Origin: Aselliscus stoliczkanus
Lineage: Eukaryota > Chordata > Mammalia > Chiroptera > Hipposideridae
DNA: 64,000 nucleotides
NCBI GenBank assembly: GCA_033961575.1
Contig: CM066732.1
Coordinates: forward strand, 93,797,187 to 93,861,186
Reading direction: 5' to 3'
The position numbers were made by a program, and so were the translations under genes. The notes beneath the pieces were generated by a model, which was not told the DNA's origin, made no database searches, and saw only the letters and a program-made list of their open reading frames with translations. This document shows positions 22,180 to 32,577 of this stretch, one piece after another (the first letter of the stretch is position 1; each line of letters starts with the position of its first letter).

Positions 22180-22400
22180 AAACTCTTACTCCTTTATTCT
22201 GCCTTAATGCCAGACCCCAGATCAGTTAGATCTTCTATCTAACATTCTTTTATTTATGACTTTGTTGACACTTTTTTTTTCCATCTGGATGCACCTTCCC
22301 AATGCACCCTCATCCTTCAAATTGAAATTCTACGAAATTCTTCCTGAACTTGGCTCCCACTGATTTATATACCTCTGAATTTCTGCTGTTTCATAATTAA
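22180..22400 (+). mobile_element. Probable L2-like LINE relic
   Basis: CACCCTCATCCTTCAAATTG and ACGAAATTCTTCCTGAACTT resemble the sense L2 region. The match is fragmentary. Confidence 0.4.
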
Positions 22401-22528
22401 ACCAGTGATCTCTGCATTTTCTGATTGCATAACCCTACCAGCAGAGTGTTTTTGAGCATATCGTCCAGTATATGTATTTACTGATTTTAAAAAATACGTA
22501 TTATAATTGCTCTAAAACATTAAATAGA

Positions 22529-22690
22529 GGGCCGGCCGAATGGCTCAGTTGGTTAAGAGCTCGCTCAAGAGTGCAAGCTGAGCTCTGAGCAATCTGAGCA
22601 ACAGCGGTTCGAGGCCAGCCCGAGCTGAGTTGCCGTTGAGCTGCCAACAGGTGGCAGGATGGCTCAGCTAAAAAAAAAAACACCAAAAAA
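22529..22690 (+). mobile_element. tRNA-derived SINE, family B
   Basis: Starts GGGCCGGCCGAATGGCTCAG with a box-A-like GGCTCAGTTGG and box-B-like GGTTCGAGGCC. It continues GAGCTGCCAACAGGTGGCAG and ATGGCTCAGC directly into an A-rich tail. This is the best-kept family B copy, and its end coincides with the beginning of the second unit in the composite at 10144. Confidence 0.9.
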
Positions 22691-22840
22691 AACATATAGA
22701 AATGACAGAACTTTTAAAAGATGAGATAAAATGAAAAAATATTTTTAATAGTATTAGCTTATTTCTCAAGGGAAAATATTCAATCAGGGACATGGTTCCT
22801 TGTTAATAATAGTGCATGTAAATCTACATTTCAAATGTTT

Positions 22841-22965
22841 TTTTCTTTTCTTTTCTTTCTTTTTTTTTTTCTGAGGGCAGTGTCACTGGCCCTCATATGT
22901 GGGACCAAACCGGGGCCGCTGGCTTCCCAAGCCAGCTCTTAACCACCGCTCCACTCGGCCGGCCC
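22841..22965 (-). mobile_element. tRNA-derived SINE, family A
   Basis: Antisense family A: a T-rich start, then GAGGGCAGTGTCACTGGCCC, a reversed box B in CCAAACCGGGG, and the terminal CCACTCGGCCGGCCC. About 95 bp excluding the tail. Short T-rich direct flanks (TGTTTTT) are compatible with a target duplication. Confidence 0.88.
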
Positions 22966-23731
22966 TGTTTTTCCTTTTTTTAATAGAAGCTGGTAAAGAG
23001 TTTTTACCAGAAGATGTCGGCCTGCCATTTTCTTATAGCTAATTTGTACTAAAGTTAATAATACTAAGCCCATGGATGATTTACAAAATAACTTGTATGA
23101 CATTTGTCCATTTTATGGGAGCTATATTATCTAATCTTTACTAACTAATTGATAAATACATTCATGTAAGAACAGATAAATCCATTTGTCACAATCATTG
23201 AAAAATCAACTGGCCACTGTAAACTCTTTCTCCTTGTAAAAATTCCACTCTTCCCTCAGGACACATGACTGTCTGACATAGATTCTAGGTGAAGATTCCC
23301 AGTGTCACCCCTCCCTTCAGGGCACATGCAGTCCGTATCAGAGAACCTTGGTCCTATCTATATTTCAAAGCACTTATTATTTATTGGCTTGAATTGTTCT
23401 GTTTCATATGTGCTTCTCTTCACCTTCTCAAATTGTTAATAAACCCTTTGAAAGTCATGATGACCATATTTTTTGTCTCTGCTGATGGATTCGTAACATG
23501 TATAGGCTCTTTCCTCCTTTATTTGTGTCACCTTTAACATGAAGTTTGAGTCGAGAGGAATTCAGAGTTCAAAAATTATTCTGAGTGGCCAGCTATTCTT
23601 GTGTGATGTATATAAACAAATCACAGTTTGTCTAGTCGAGTCCTATACCAACATCTATTGTTTTTCTCTGAATTTTCCAATTTACATCTCTTTTCAAGGA
23701 AAGGTACTCCCCCTTAAAAGTCTTAAAAATG
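22966..23731. other. Unassigned sequence
   Basis: No gene is recognised. The frames at 23289-23757 are short and unrelated to any domain I know. Confidence 0.45.
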
Positions 23732-24205
23732 GGCCAGCCGAGTGGCATGTTGGTTAAGAGTTGGCTTGGGACACCAGTTCTGAGCAGCAGGGCCCGGTTC
23801 AGATCCCACATGAGGGCCAGTGACACTGTGCCCTCTACAACAAAGATGGTAAACAACAGCTAGACCTGGAGCTGAGCTGCCATGAGTTGCTGGTGATGGT
23901 GTAGGCTGCTGCAGTGGGCTGCTGTAGGCTGCTGTAAAGCTACCAGAGTGGCTGACAGCCAGCGTGAGCAGCCGGCAGCTGGCATGAACTGCCAAGATCA
24001 GCCATGAGTGGCCGTCCAGTGGCCAGCGAGTGATATGCCTCAGCCAGAAAGAGAGCAATGACGATACCAACATGGGCCAGTTAAGCAACGTCCTCCACAA
24101 CTAGACTGAAGAACAAAAGGACAGCAACTTGTCTGTTCCCCTTCCCCGATTCCCCAACTCTGTTCCCCTTCCCCAATTCCCCAATAAAATCTTTAATAAT
24201 ACTTT
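23732..24205 (+). mobile_element. Long tRNA-derived SINE, family C
   Basis: Head GGGCCAGCCGAGTGGCATGT with tRNA-like boxes, then the family A-like CACATGAGGGCCAGTGACAC. The body carries repeats of a GTGAGYGGCYGGCAGC-like unit. The 3' module has ACGTCCTCCACAACTAGACT, two C-rich TGTTCCCCTTCCCC blocks and CCAATAAAATCTTTAA. The AATAAA plus T-run end places it in the T+ class of SINEs. Minus-strand frames inside it are artefacts. Confidence 0.9.
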
Positions 24206-24356
24206 TTAAAAAGCCCTGAAAAGTTATCACTTTATAGCTTTTAATTAGAATGCTCTATTCTTGTCCTCTGTCAGTCTCCCCTCCTCCCTTCTTCTCCCTA
24301 CTCCTTCTGCAGTACAGAATATCTCACCTGATGAAGTTTACAAAAAGAAAATTACA
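24206..24356. other. Spacer between two family C SINEs
   Basis: About 150 bp of pyrimidine-rich unique sequence between two SINEs in the same orientation. Confidence 0.6.
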
Positions 24357-24794
24357 GGGCCAGCCGAGTGGCGTGTTGGTTAAGAGCTGTCATGGGACAT
24401 CAGTGGCCCCAGTTCTAGATCCCACATATGAGGGCCAGTGACACTGCCCTCTACAGCTAAGATGGTGAACAACAGCTCCACCTGGAGCTGGGCTGCTGTG
24501 AGTCCCCGGGGGATGGCATAGCTGCAGTCCCTGCTGCGGTGGGCTGCCATAGGCTACAGTGAGTGGCCAGCAGCCAGAGTGAGCAGCTGGCAGCCAGTGT
24601 GAGCTGCCAAGAGGCGCTGTGAGCGGCCGTCCAGAGGCTGGCGAACGATCTGACTCACCCAAGAAGAGCGCAATGATGATACCAACATGGGCCAGTGAAG
24701 CAACGTCCTCCATAACTAGACTGAAGAACAAAAGGACAGCAACTTGTCTGTTCCCCTCCCTCAATTCCCCAATAAAATCTTTAAAAAAAAAAAG
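24357..24794 (+). mobile_element. Long tRNA-derived SINE, family C
   Basis: Head GGGCCAGCCGAGTGGCGTGT, then CACATATGAGGGCCAGTGAC, body with the repeated GTGAGTGGCCAGCAGCCAG-type unit, and 3' module ending CCCCAATAAAATCTTTAAAA. The flank AAAAAGAAAATTACA on the left is matched by AAAAAGGAAATTACA on the right, a target-site duplication with one difference. Confidence 0.92.
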
Positions 24795-25014
24795 AAAAAG
24801 GAAATTACATTTTGTTTAGCTTCCCTCCCCAAGATAGCAATACAGAAATAGCCCTTTCCCTGCAGTCTATTTGTAAGTAATGTTTCTAGGCCCGAGTCTC
24901 AGCGTTAGCCCCTAGCTAAACACTTTCACACCTGGTATGGCAATTGAAGGCAGACTCACTTGGGCCCTTTACTATATATATACAGCAAAGTTACAGATAG
25001 TGCCTGATGGGGAT

Positions 25015-25165
25015 TGAAAGACACCTGACTGTGGTGATATGAGGTCTTGTCCAGATTCTTTTTATTCATTATGGTAGATAAGCCACTTCACTGATCTGTA
25101 TATTTCAGTGCAGATAAAAATCCTACCCACTTCATAAGCTTGTTTTGAGGATTGTTGAGAAATGG
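25015..25165 (+). mobile_element. MIR SINE relic
   Basis: GGTAGATAAGCCACTTCACT, then ATCTGTATATTTCAGTGCAG and ATCCTACCCACTTCATAAGC, followed by TGTTTTGAGGATTGTTGAGA, is the MIR core and 3' part in sense. Confidence 0.65.
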
Positions 25166-25204
25166 TACAATAAACATATTTTGAAAAAATATCAGATATA
25201 CATT

Positions 25205-25475
25205 TGTATATAAGTATTAAATGTATACAAGTAAACATTTGTCTATATCCATAAAATGCACAACACCATGAGTGAACTCTAATGGAAACTGGTCTTTGGT
25301 GATAATGATGGGTCCATGTAAGTTCATCAGTTGTAACAAAGGTACCACTGATGGGGGATGCTGATAATGGAGGAGATGGTACATGTAGGAAAGAAGAGGG
25401 TATATGGGAAATCTCTGCATTTTCTCCATTTTGTCATGAACCTAAAACTGCTCTAAAAAATAAAGTCTATTTTTA
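25205..25475 (+). mobile_element. Old L1 3' end
   Basis: TCATCAGTTGTAACAAAGGT, TGGGGGATGCTGATAATGGA and AGGGTATATGGGAAATCTCT match the 3' UTR of old L1s in sense, followed by CCTAAAACTGCTCTAAAAAA. A family A SINE has inserted in its A-rich end. The same L1 type recurs at 42800-43305. Confidence 0.75.
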
Positions 25476-25597
25476 TTTTTTTATTTTTTTATTTTTTATT
25501 TTTGACGGCAGTGTCACTGGCCCTCATATGTGAGACCCGAACCGGGGCCGCTGACTTCCCAAGCCAGCACTTAACCACCGCGCCACTCAGCTGGCCC
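25476..25597 (-). mobile_element. tRNA-derived SINE, family A
   Basis: Reads T/A-rich tail, GGCAGTGTCACTGGCCCTCA, GAACCGGGGCCGCTGACTTC and CGCCACTCAGCTGGCCC. The 15-bp flank TAAAGTCTATTTTTA at 25461-25475 is repeated exactly at 25598-25612, fixing the boundaries and showing insertion into the L1 tail. Confidence 0.93.
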
Positions 25598-25612
25598 TAA
25601 AGTCTATTTTTA

Positions 25613-26034
25613 AAAAGTATAAGTTGTAATACAAATGTAGGATGTCATAACAAATTTCCTACCTTTTGTAAATATTCTCCATTCTTCAACTTCTATCAAC
25701 CTGGGCAACAGGCAATAGTACTTAAGTTTTTCCCGAGGTAAAGGTGAGATGCACAGGGGAATTCCTTCTTTTAAATCAGTGCTTAAGGAATGGTTCACTG
25801 CACAGGAGTATCAGTGGTAGCTCAGAGTGGCATTTTAGACTGGATTGAGGGGGACAGGGGACAGGGTAGTGATGAGAGTTCCTTGAATCTTTACATTCTC
25901 ATTTATCCTTCATCTATTAGCCTATTCTTTCACAGTTTTTGTGTGCTCACATACACAACATATTAGCAGTTTGGGCTAAGGAAAGGTACTATACCATTCC
26001 ATATATATCCACATGATTAATCCTTTATTTGTTA
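25613..26034. other. Unassigned sequence
   Basis: No gene or repeat is recognised. Confidence 0.4.
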
Positions 26035-26150
26035 GCTAATTCAGCAGGATTTATTAAATACTTATCATGTACTAGAAATTATTTAAAGTGCTGGGGGAAA
26101 AAATTATCCATATAAGAAAAATTCCCTACCTCAAGGAGCCCCAGTTCATG
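26035..26150 (-). mobile_element. L2 LINE 3'-end relic, antisense
   Basis: AGGATTTATTAAATACTTAT and CATGTACTAGAAATTATTT, followed by TTCCCTACCTCAAGGAGCCC, is the antisense L2 end. Confidence 0.5.
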
Positions 26151-26599
26151 AGTTTTGCAGCCCTTCAATATTGACTACATGTACCAAATATTTTCCCCTA
26201 AATATTCAACTCCTGCAGAAGTCACATTATCCAGCTTACGTCTCCGCTGAGAACTGTGTTGTAGCATATATGAAGGAGTTAAATTATTCAGATATTCTGG
26301 GAAATAAAACCTGTTGTAAAGTGTCTCAGTTCTTACTCACTCTTCTCCTTTCATGCTATCCACATCAACCTAGCTAAGTACCTTCCTTAGGAAATCCCCA
26401 TTGTGTCACTAAGTTGGAAGCAATAAGAATGTAGACTGCTTGAAGACAATGTCATTCTAGGTTGAGACTATAAAGCTGGGTGGGGAGTGTTGCTTGAGGA
26501 TCTCTGATTTGTATTTCTTATCAGGAAATTATTTACACCCCACAGAGCTCTATCTTAGAAAATATGGCACTTCTTCCTTTAAAACTCTTACTCTAATCT
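26151..26599. other. Unassigned sequence
   Basis: No gene or repeat is recognised. Confidence 0.4.
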
Positions 26600-26735
26600 T
26601 GACACAACCCAATGACAGAAGCAGGGCATTATGTTTATTTTACCATGAAGAAATTGAGGCCTAAATGAAATAAATTATTGTCCATTGTCTGACATGCCTA
26701 AGTTGCAAAGTTAGGGCTAAAATTTTTCCACAGAA
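26600..26735 (-). mobile_element. MIR SINE relic, antisense
   Basis: GTTTATTTTACCATGAAGAA, ATTGAGGCCTAAATGAAAT and GTTGCAAAGTTAGGGCTAAA match the antisense MIR core. A family B SINE abuts it on the right. Confidence 0.5.
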
Positions 26736-26892
26736 GGGCTGGCCGAGTGGCTCAGTTGGTTAAGAGCTCGCTCAAGAGTGTGAGCTGAGCTCTGAGCAAC
26801 AGCAGTTCGATGCCCAGCCCGAACTGAGCTGCTGCTGAGCTGCCAACAGGTGGCAGGGTGGCTCAGCTAAAATAAATAAATAAATAAATAAA
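26736..26892 (+). mobile_element. tRNA-derived SINE, family B
   Basis: Head GGGCTGGCCGAGTGGCTCAG, then AAGAGCTCGCTCAAGAGTGT, box-B-like AGTTCGATGCC and GCTGCCAACAGGTGGCAGGG, ending in an (AAAT)n tail. Flanks AAATTTTTCCACAGAAG and AAATTCTTCCGAAGAAA look like a decayed target duplication. Confidence 0.9.
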
Positions 26893-27719
26893 ATAAAATT
26901 CTTCCGAAGAAAATGTTCTGTGATAATACTTTGCTTCTTATTTGTTGCCTGCACTTCCATGCCATCCCATGTCATGCTATCTCCTTTCTTTTAATTTTTT
27001 TTCAATTCACAAGAAATTATATTCAAAAGCAAGATTCTAGTACAAATATTCAAAGTTCAGGTTTCCATGGTTACTCCCACATAGAATGCCCCTCATGAGG
27101 CACCATTACATGCTGTTGTCCCTTATGCTGAGTACTGTTCTCCTTGCCTTCTGTCCCCACCTGATCTCAGTGTCTCCCCTCCTACACCCCTTGTAGACTC
27201 AGTTTGCAGAGTCAAGGTGGAAAGAGAAATGCTACTGAAAGCAGCACTGATATCATGTGATCATATACCCTCTCCTTGCCAATCTAGTTCTAAAACCTAG
27301 GCTCTGGGATAGGATGCATGGCATCTCTTACCAGTTACATCTGGCTAGTTCAGGTCTATTTTGCAAAAGGAGTTACAGAGCCATTGTGAATGGGAAGAGC
27401 TTGTGGTCAGTCCAGAAAAGAAGATTTTTTTCAAGAGACTGTCTTAGAAAATCACAGAATGAGATGGAAATGTAGCACAAACCAGAGTGCATTGTCCAAA
27501 TCAGAAAACAGTCCCACATTTGAAGTAACTAAATTCTGGAATTTTCTATGGACCCTAGCTAGAGTCATCCAATGACATCTACAGGTCTTGAAATAGGCAC
27601 CACTGGTGTCATAGCCCACATGGGGCCTATTACACATCCAGAACTTTTGACTAAATTAATAGGCAAAACTGATTTTAACTGAAGATTCTATAAAATGATC
27701 TTGTTATACTATCTATACA
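26893..27719. other. Unassigned sequence
   Basis: No gene or repeat is recognised. Frames of 60-72 codons here lack domains. Confidence 0.45.
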
Positions 27720-27882
27720 AGAGGGGTTCTCACTCATGGTTACACATTAGAAACACCAAGGGAGTGTTTCTAAATACTGATGTGCAGACTTAGAGATTCT
27801 GATATAATTGGTCTTAGTGGGAATCTCTTTTTTTGAGATTCCTCAGGGGATTCTAATGCGAAGCCAAGTTGGGAACAATTGA
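27720..27882 (+). mobile_element. MER5A hAT-Charlie element
   Basis: GGGGTTCTCACTCATGGTTA, ACACATTAGAAACACCAAGG, GCAGACTTAGAGATTCTGAT and CAGGGGATTCTAATGCGAAG, ending TTGGGAACAATTG, follow the MER5A consensus from end to end with a central expansion of Ts. Confidence 0.78.
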
Positions 27883-28349
27883 TATATAAGAACAAAAACA
27901 TTAACTACAACAATATAGTTGATTCAGTCAAAGTTTAAGGCAAAGCAGAGAAAAAAGGGAGATCTTCAGGTAGGAATTTAAAACACAGAACAACCCTTAA
28001 AAATAATATCTTTGTAAATCATGACTCTCTTACAGGAGTGGTGAGAGCCAGTAGCTAAAACCATTGACTTCAATTCTACAGATAAGAAAAGTCTTTGCTT
28101 TCTTGTACTTCCAAAAATGCTGTGCTTAGACAGGTACTTACATAACATCAATATTTTGTACTTGCTTATATTTTGATTTGCTCCTAGCATTGTTTTCTAT
28201 GCACTTTTGAAACACACTCAACTGCTTGTTCCTCCATCTGCTTCATCTGCAGGTGGACAGAGAGCATAGGGCAAATCCATTCAAACCAAATAGCTTTGGG
28301 AAGCCCTAGATATCTTCAGGTGTGTTGAATTTAGAGCTATAGTTCTTTT
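27883..28349. other. Unassigned sequence
   Basis: No gene or repeat is recognised. Confidence 0.4.
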
Positions 28350-28467
28350 TTTTGTTTGTTTGTTTTTTATTTGAGGGCAGTGTTACTGGCCCTCATATGT
28401 GGGACCCGAACCAGGGCCGCTGGCTTCCCAAGCCAGCGCTTAACCACCGTGCCACTCGGCCAGCCCG
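28350..28467 (-). mobile_element. tRNA-derived SINE, family A
   Basis: T-rich start, TTGAGGGCAGTGTTACTGGC, GGGACCCGAACCAGGGCCGC and CACTCGGCCAGCCCG. The flank TAGAGCTATAGTTCTTTT is repeated exactly (28332-28349 and 28468-28485), an 18-bp target-site duplication. Confidence 0.94.
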
Positions 28468-28485
28468 TAGAGCTATAGTTCTTTT

Positions 28486-29079
28486 CCCTCAAGAATCCCA
28501 CTGTAAGACCTGTGTGTACATCTAGACAATTCTTTTTGCTTTTTTTTGTCATCTTTTTTGTTTATTTTTTTTATTGTGGGGGAAAAGATACCAGAATTCT
28601 GGATGAATGCTTATTGCACCATGGTTTGCCTAAATATGTATGCACGAGCACAAATGCCTCAAATGCTCGTGAATTTTTATCAAGAACAGAACTATTTAAA
28701 AATTGTAGCACTCTCCATTGACACCTCCAGCTGAAGAGCAATTTTCTAGCATAATTATAATGTGTTGCATAATTTGGAAAAGCTTTTGTTCTCATCGTGA
28801 TAATCCTCGGAGAGTTTCTTTTTACCTCCCCTTTTCCACATTGAATGAATTAAGAATATCCAACACTTAAATACAGCTTTTTCTTTCCTAAAATAAAAAT
28901 GATGCTTTAAGATGAAGTGCCTAAAAAGTGATGGGTGGGAGAGAAATTTTGATACATGATTCACCACTTTATTGTGGTGAAGGTAATTTTTTACTGTTCT
29001 TAAGAACTTTCGTCCCAGGGTTTCATTGAGGTAGGGGGAAAAGGACCCTTGGAAGAGAATGGTAGGCATCAAACACCCC
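28486..29079. other. Unassigned AT-rich sequence
   Basis: No repeat is recognised. Overlapping frames of 60-105 codons on both strands show no domain. The stretch around 28570-28800 has the look of unique, possibly constrained non-coding DNA, but conservation cannot be judged from one sequence. Confidence 0.4.
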
Positions 29080-29230
29080 TGAGAGAGGTGGATTCACAAC
29101 CTGTTCACGCCCTTAGGGAAGTCACAGAAACCCGTGAAGCCCCACTTATCTCCTTTATTAAAATGAGGGAAGTAGACCAGATGATCCTTAATGTGAACTC
29201 TCAAATCCTAAAATTCTGTCATTGGGGAAT
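29080..29230 (+). mobile_element. MIR-like SINE relic
   Basis: AGGGAAGTCACAGAAACCCG, then CCACTTATCTCCTTTATTAA and AATGAGGGAAGTAGACCAGA followed by TGATCCTTAATG, fits a MIR-type core with the longer variant 3' end. The 80-codon frame at 29049-29291 overlaps it and is not a gene. Confidence 0.55.
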
Positions 29231-30712
29231 AGAATATCAGAGGGAGTTACGCAAATTATTAGAAACCAAATATTTCATTAACATTTTGTAGACCTTGAGA
29301 AAGTGAACAATTTGGATTCAATGTGGATTTAGTGTTTCAACAGTCAGGATAAAGAATTCTAAAATGGTAATGTTCCCAAGTCCCCCGGAAATGCGGCTGA
29401 GTTTCCTTTAAATTTCTTTAAATTTCTTTCCAATTTAACTATCTGGCCATAACCAATAGCCCTTAAAAGTGAAGTAAGGGTGATGGTTTCAAAATACACT
29501 GTCAGTCATGAGGCCCCCTCTATCAAGGTTTGTTTAGCATGAATATTATCGAAAGAACACCAGAAGCTTCTCTTTTTCTTACTGAGCCCTGGATTTTAAA
29601 GTAGTTAATGTTTCCTCCCCAGCCATACCTCGCATACTGAAGAGGTCATTATAGAAACGGCAAATCATGCAAAGAGGCTTTAAAGGCTCTTGGAACACCA
29701 GGGGCTGCCACTGTCTATTAAAAATCATCAAAGTAATACCTACACATGGTAAAACATCAGTCCATACTGCAAATTCAAAATGACAATCAATTTTTGACTT
29801 CTTCTCTTAGTCTGCTTCTTGTAATGATTTATAATTTTAGCTGTTCTGGGAGTTACCTCTAAATAATGTGCTGATGGTTTTGTTTCTTGATTACTTTAGA
29901 TAAACACTTATCTTCTTTCTAGGAAAGGTCAGAATTTACATCATTCTCATTATCTTCCCATTCCCCATACCTTTCCCAACTTTTGATACTAATGCTATTG
30001 ATTGTTGTTCTTTTTTTCATTACTTTTATAACTTTAAATACTATATTTTTTTCTTTGTTTCTTGTTCTGTGAAACCATGGACCTTGTAAATGTTCTTCCT
30101 CTATCAAATTTTCTGGCCAGCCCCTGCACAGGATTGACTAGTGCACCCCTGTCTGCTGTTAATCCTCATTCAACACTCCCTCCAATGCTCTATTTTAAGA
30201 TGCCCTCATCTTTGAACATCTTAACTAAAATTTTAGAGACGACCATCCTTTAGTCCCTCTTACTCCATACATGCACAATTACACTAATGTAATATGCTTT
30301 GTATGGGCTTACCTGTATTCTTTACAATGAAACTGGGTTGGTCCTAACTCCCTACGTAACCTGATCAGATAAATTGTTATTTGTTATCTCCCCACAGAAA
30401 TTTATGCAGATAGGATTCTCAGGAAAGCATGCTCAGTACATGCTGCTGATTAAAATAGCTAAAGAGACACATTCCCTTCCCCAAATTACTGTTGACAATT
30501 TTGAAATGTCAGTTCCAAGTCACAGGTTTGAAAGAAAAAGAGACTCTTCCCAGTCTAGGAGAGCACTTCTGTTCACCTCCAAGGAGTGTTAATTAACTGC
30601 TACCTTGTGTGTCTCCACCTCCCTTGGGAGTTGACACCTTTCTTGGCAGTAAGCCAAATAGGTTGGCATTAAGCCTAGCAAGGATTAGATAAAGGCTAGG
30701 TGCTCTTCATGC
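29231..30712. other. Unassigned sequence, about 1.5 kb
   Basis: No gene or repeat is recognised. T-rich patches lie near 30010-30060. Confidence 0.45.
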
Positions 30713-31060
30713 AAATTTTTTTTTTTTAAAGATTTTATTGGGGAATTGGGGGAGGGGAACAGCGTTGGGGATTTGGGAAAGGGAACAGACAAGTTGCTGT
30801 CCTTTTCTTCTTCAGTCTAGTTGTGGAAGATGCCACTTCACTGGTCCATGTTGGTGTTATCATTGTGCTCTTCCCGGGTGAGGCAGTTGCTTGCCAGCCA
30901 CAGGACAGCTGCTCACGGCGGCTCTTGGCAGCTCACTCCAGCTGCTGGCCACTCACAGTAGCTCACGGCAGCCCACTGCAGCATGGGTTGCAGCCTACGC
31001 CTTCGCCAGCGACTCACAGGAGCCCAGCTCCAGGTTGAACTGTTGTTCACCATCTTAGCT
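30713..31060 (-). mobile_element. Long SINE, family C, 5'-truncated
   Basis: Antisense 3' module (AAGATTTTATTGGGGAATTG, C-rich blocks reversed, AGTCTAGTTGTGGAAGATGC) and body repeats are present. The element stops at CACCATCTTAGCT, so the tRNA-like head is missing. Flanks CATGCAAATTTTTTT and CATACAATTTTTTTA are compatible with a target duplication, so truncation probably happened at insertion. Confidence 0.88.
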
Positions 31061-31513
31061 CATACAATTTTTTTAGATGTGGGTTTGGTTTCTGTGTTGT
31101 CTAGTACCAGGTCTGATGGTTCTTGGTTTCTGATCCATTTTTTTGGTGTGGAAAGTAAGAGAAGAAAATAAGGAGCACAGATTGGAGGGGATATACTTGG
31201 AGGCACTTGTGTAATCTTGCCCTGTTTTATCCTGGCCATGGTATGGTGGCAGGGAGGAAACTAAAGATATTGGAAGGTTAGGAATCTTCTGGGATGCAGG
31301 ATAGGCACAAGACACTCAGGCTGGTAAAATCAGTCTCCCAATCTTTTGATCTATTAAATAGGTCATATTCACTTTTTGATAAGGATGATTATGAAAACTT
31401 GAAAGTCCTACAGAATCTTCACTGGCTTTTAAAAATCATCACATAATGCCTAATCACTGTACTCTATGCCTAAAAACTAACATAAAATAATATTAAAGGG
31501 CAACTATAACTAA

Positions 31514-31514
<1 letters not shown>
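31061..31514. other. Unassigned sequence
   Basis: No gene or repeat is recognised. Confidence 0.4.

Positions 31515-31552
<38 letters not shown>
31515..31552 (+). repeat. (CA)n microsatellite
   Basis: About 18 CA units run directly into the left terminal inverted repeat of the adjoining mariner. The expected TA target dinucleotide on that side is not visible, perhaps lost to repeat slippage. Confidence 0.95.
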
Positions 31553-31553
<1 letters not shown>

Positions 31554-32121
31554 GAGGTATAACAATTAAGTTCGCAAACTCATCCTAGAAAAAGTGCTAC
31601 ATACCTCTTTGCTGAATATCACTATGGTCACCTTCAAAGTACTCCCCTTGGAAAGCTATGCACTGATGACAGCGCCTAGTCCACCCTTCAAAGCAATTTT
31701 GGAACTCTTTTTCTGGAATGGCCATCAGAGCTATCGTCGTATTACCTTTGATGTCCTGAATGTCATCAAAATGTCTTCCTTTCACTATTTCCTTTATCTT
31801 TGGGTTAAGAAAGAAGTCATTCGGGCCATCAGGTGAGTAGGAAGGGTGTTCCAATACAGTTATTTGTTTACTGGCTAAAAATTCCCTCACAGACAGTGCC
31901 GTGTGTGAGCTGGTGCATTGTCATGATGCAAGAGCCATGAATTGTTGGCGAAAAGTTCAGGTTGTCTAACTTTTTCACGCAGCCTTTTCAGCACTCCCAA
32001 ATAGTAAACTTGGTTAACTGTTTGTCCAGTTGGTACAAATTCATAATGAATAATCCCTCTGATATCAGAAAAGGTTAGCAATATTGCTGCAACAAGTTTG
32101 CGAACTTAATTGCAAACCTCG
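31553..32121 (-). mobile_element. Deleted mariner element 1
   Basis: Terminal inverted repeats are CGAGGTATAACAATTAAGTT at the left and, reverse-complemented, CGAGGTTTGCAATTAAGTTC at the right, with TA after the right end. At 569 bp it is less than half of a usual 1.3-kb mariner; the part coding for the DNA-binding region and first catalytic Asp is missing. The remaining transposase relic is listed separately. Confidence 0.88.
31597..32081 (-). pseudogene. Mariner transposase relic, C-terminal half
   Basis: Read on the minus strand, the product has the mariner signature HHDNAPAHT (second catalytic Asp) and, after a frameshift near 31887-31890, EHPSYSPD followed by GPNDFF (third Asp). The frame begins within the catalytic domain, so the N-terminal helix-turn-helix and first Asp are absent. 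The frameshift and deletion make it inactive. Confidence 0.88.
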
Positions 32122-32130
32122 TATACATAC

Positions 32131-32369
32131 ACAGACGGTGACAAAAGAATGCATACACATTTTAAGAAAGGAAAAAACTATTAAAGTTGTAATATTCAAT
32201 ATATACCGATAACAAAAGATGAATACACGTCACATTTAACTTCTGTAATTACAAGAGGCTCTCAAAGTAGTTACCATCAGCATCCAGATACTTCTGATTA
32301 TGGCAAGCTACTGCTTGAGCAACGTTGATCAAAGTGTCCAGTTGTATACATTTTTTTTGGCACCCCTGG
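32131..32369 (-). mobile_element. Deleted mariner element 2
   Basis: The ends are inverted: GACGGTGACAAAAGAATGCA at the left and, reverse-complemented, AGGGGTGCCAAAAAAAATGT at the right, with TA beside the right end. Only 239 bp remain. The internal sequence has a second copy of a similar ACAAAAGATGAATACACGTC motif and the last codons of a transposase. The ends differ from those of the adjacent mariner, so it is a separate family. Confidence 0.78.
32249..32330 (-). pseudogene. Mariner transposase C-terminal tail
   Basis: The minus strand encodes INVAQAVACHNQKYL followed by DADGNYFESLL and a TAA stop. This pattern is typical of the end of mariner transposases, where a Tyr-Phe motif precedes the stop. 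Everything upstream is deleted. Confidence 0.75.
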
Positions 32370-32371
32370 TA

Positions 32372-32577
32372 TATATCACAGGATGTAAATACAACATGGG
32401 GAGTATAGTCAATGGTATTATAATAACTATGTACAGTGTCAGAGGGGTAGTAGACTTGTTGGGGTTATCACTTGTGAGGGGTGTAAGTGTCTAATCATTA
32501 CCTTGTTTTGTATACTTGAAACTAATAAACAAACAAACATAAATAAATAAATAAATAAATAAATAAAATCACATAAA
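32372..32577 (+). mobile_element. L1 LINE 3' end, laurasiatherian type
   Basis: AGTATAGTCAATGGTATTAT, AATAACTATGTACAGTGTCA, GTAGACTTGTTGGGGTTATC and ATACTTGAAACTAATAAAC match the L1 3' UTR found in carnivores, ungulates and bats. The tail is (AAAC)n then (AAAT)n. It begins within a few bases of the mariner 2 end. Confidence 0.82.
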
